DNA of 64,000 nucleotides from contig NZ_FNDJ01000003.1 in NCBI RefSeq assembly GCF_900099965.1, positions 124,001 to 188,000 of the forward strand. The letters are read 5' to 3'. Each line of letters starts with the position of its first letter. Position 1 is the stretch's first letter. Both the position numbers and the translations under genes were made by a program. The notes under the pieces were generated by a model. It saw only the letters and a program-made list of their open reading frames with translations. It had not been told where the DNA came from and searched no databases. Origin of the DNA: Nonomuraea jiangxiensis. Lineage in GTDB: Bacteria; Actinomycetota; Actinomycetes; Streptosporangiales; Streptosporangiaceae. Below are positions 62,718 through 64,000 of this stretch, piece after piece.

Positions 62718-63551
62718 ATGCTCCACAGACGACACCCCCGGCACGCCCCCACCAAGCTGGACACCAGGAACGTCCGGCTGGGGGCGAGCGCCTCGATCGC
62801 CGCGGTCGTGCTGTCAGCCTTCGCGCTGACCCGCACGGAACGCGGGATCGCGATGCTCGGCCGAGGGGTCAGCTTCCTCGAGTTCTACGCCGGCGTGTTC
62901 AGCCTGGTACTGCTGACCGCGACAGTCGCGCTCGGCCTGCTCACGACCGAACGCGTCTTCCTGTCACCGGCCAACCGCGTCAGGGCGCAGCTCGCGCACC
63001 GGGCGACCGCGCTGATCGGGCTGGCCTTCCTGGTCACGCACATCACGCTCATGATCAGCCTCGGGCATGTGCCGCTCGGCGCGGCGGTCGTGCCCGTGGC
63101 CGGGATCTATGTGGGTCTCGGCGCGCTGGCCTTCGACCTGATGGTCGTGGCCGTGGCCACCGGAATGTTGAGGGGGCACTTCGCGGTACGGACCAGGCCG
63201 TGGATGTGGCGGATCATGCACTCCGCCGCGTACCTGGCCTGGCCCGTCGCGATCATGCACGGATTGACCGCCGGCCGTCCCGCGGCCGGCTGGGTGGCCT
63301 GGTCCTACGTGGCCTGCATGGCGGCGGTCGGCTCCGCGCTGGTCGTGCGCGTGCTGGCCACGTTGCGCCGGCCGCCGCTGCTGCCCGTACAGGTCGAAGG
63401 GTCCGTGGTGGCCTCGCCCGCCGCGGCCGGCGTACCCGTGGAAAGGCCGCAGAAGGCGGCCCCGGCGGCGGCTGTGGCCGCGGCCGCTCTGAAGGTCAAC
63501 GCGCCGGTGAGTCTCGCGGACGCCCGGCGCAGGTTCAGGGAGGCCGGATGA
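62718..63551 (+). CDS. Cytochrome b561/ferric-reductase-like membrane protein
   Basis: A 277-residue protein with about six membrane helices and conserved-looking histidines in helix pairs (QLAHRATALIGLAFLVTHITLM; MWRIMHSAAYLAWPVAIMHGL), consistent with two b-haems across the membrane. The C-terminal 70 residues are Ala/Pro-rich and cytoplasmic. GGAGGGAAATAG before the ATG provides the ribosome-binding site. It lies between the exported DUF1996 protein and a NuoF-like flavoprotein, so electron transfer between them is inferred. Haem binding is not proven. Confidence 0.75.
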   Translation: MLHRRHPRHAPTKLDTRNVRLGASASIAAVVLSAFALTRTERGIAMLGRGVSFLEFYAGVFSLVLLTATVALGLLTTERVFLSPANRVRAQLAHRATALIGLAFLVTHITLMISLGHVPLGAAVVPVAGIYVGLGALAFDLMVVAVATGMLRGHFAVRTRPWMWRIMHSAAYLAWPVAIMHGLTAGRPAAGWVAWSYVACMAAVGSALVVRVLATLRRPPLLPVQVEGSVVASPAAAGVPVERPQKAAPAAAVAAAALKVNAPVSLADARRRFREAG

Positions 63552-63600
63552 CCGCCTCCGGCCCGATCGAACCCGCCCTCGCCACCCCCCAGGAGAGAAC

Positions 63601-64000
63601 GTGATCCCGGCCCGAGTGCCGCGGGTGCTGCGCATGGGTCCGGCCCGGCTGACAGCCGGGCTGGACCACTGCCGGCGCCTCGACTTACCCGCCCACCGCA
63701 CGCTTCACGGCGCTCCCGAGCCGCGCGAGCTGGAGGAGCTCATCTCGCACGTCAATGAGGTGGACATGCGCGGGCGGGGCGGCGCGGCGTTCCCGTTCGC
63801 GCGCAAGCTTCGCGCCGTCGCCGACGCGGCCGGCTCCGGGGGCGAGAGCGTCGTCCTGGTCAACGGCGCGGAGGGCGAGCCCGCCAGCTCCAAGGACGCC
63901 ATGCTGCTGACCCGCAACCCGCACCTGGTGCTGGACGGGGCGGTACTGGCGGCCGAGGCGCTGGGCGCCCGCGAGGTGGTCGTCGCCACGGCCGGTGGCG
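63601..64000 (+). CDS. NuoF-like NADH-binding flavoprotein, N-terminal part (runs off the window)
   Basis: From a GTG at 63601 (AGGAGAG six bases upstream) 133 residues are visible. They include GRGGAAFPFARKL, equivalent to the GRGGAGFP motif of the complex I 51-kDa subunit, and VNGAEGEPASSKDAMLL, the NADH/FMN-site motif. The first 35 residues differ from true NuoF, and no nuo genes are adjacent. It is probably a stand-alone NADH oxidoreductase feeding the membrane cytochrome encoded just upstream. The iron-sulfur region lies beyond the window. Confidence 0.85.
   Translation, partial: MIPARVPRVLRMGPARLTAGLDHCRRLDLPAHRTLHGAPEPRELEELISHVNEVDMRGRGGAAFPFARKLRAVADAAGSGGESVVLVNGAEGEPASSKDAMLLTRNPHLVLDGAVLAAEALGAREVVVATAGG

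Overview
The window is very GC-rich. Its gene families (SigL/RslA-like ECF pair, AftD-type arabinosyltransferase, DUF2613, DUF3068, SCP-x/Ltp thiolases, GDH2-type NAD-glutamate dehydrogenase, ftsEX-smpB-ssrA) and its many GTG starts with GTGA/ATGA overlaps point to an actinobacterium. A filamentous Streptosporangiales-like organism (Nonomuraea or a relative) is my best guess from the mix of families; that is inference. All positions were read by eye and no database search was run.

Layout. 1-5.4 kb: the start of alanine dehydrogenase, an omega-aminotransferase, an M20 dipeptidase, a cysteine-dioxygenase-like cupin and a LysR/LysE pair. 5.4-12.1 kb: one 2230-residue protein combining a trypsin-like domain, a P-loop NTPase and TPR repeats. 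12.1-20.4 kb: a lipid or sterol catabolic locus. It is a five-gene minus-strand operon (acyl-CoA synthetase, DUF35, Ltp4-like, Ltp3-like, FadD19-like) divergent from an enoyl-CoA hydratase, followed by a nitronate-monooxygenase-like flavoprotein, with KstR-like palindromes at the promoters. 20.5-32.6 kb: cell-envelope glycosylation, with a DUF3068 protein, an acyltransferase-3, an AftD/GT4/GT2/DUF2613 chain and two polytopic GT-C-like membrane proteins. 32.6-38.1 kb: a fused acyl-CoA dehydrogenase and another acyl-CoA synthetase whose promoters share a near-identical operator, with a proline/glutamine-rich membrane protein between them.

38-46 kb: an HtrA-like lipoprotein protease, a Ser/Thr-kinase remnant, a GlxA-type regulator with a small membrane protein, a TROVE-like/vWA protein coupled to a protein with a Fis-like HTH, a PLC/GDPD-like secreted protein, and an ExbB/MotA-like plus ExbD-like membrane pair. 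46-52 kb: the conserved block ftsE-ftsX-smpB-(degenerate penicillin-binding protein)-ssrA, then prfB. 52-59.5 kb: a lipoprotein, an HTH gene with a frameshifted Clp-N gene, a large NAD-glutamate dehydrogenase and tryptophan 2,3-dioxygenase. 59.6-64 kb: a SigL-like sigma factor with a short zinc anti-sigma factor, divergent from an exported module (DUF4142, DUF1996, a cytochrome-b-like membrane protein, and a NuoF-like flavoprotein cut by the window end).

No gene-free stretch exceeds 300 bases. The longest are 46385-46672 (upstream of ssrA; no clear gene or promoter seen) and 1536-1796 (divergent promoter region). I saw no tRNA, rRNA, CRISPR array, insertion sequence or attachment site.
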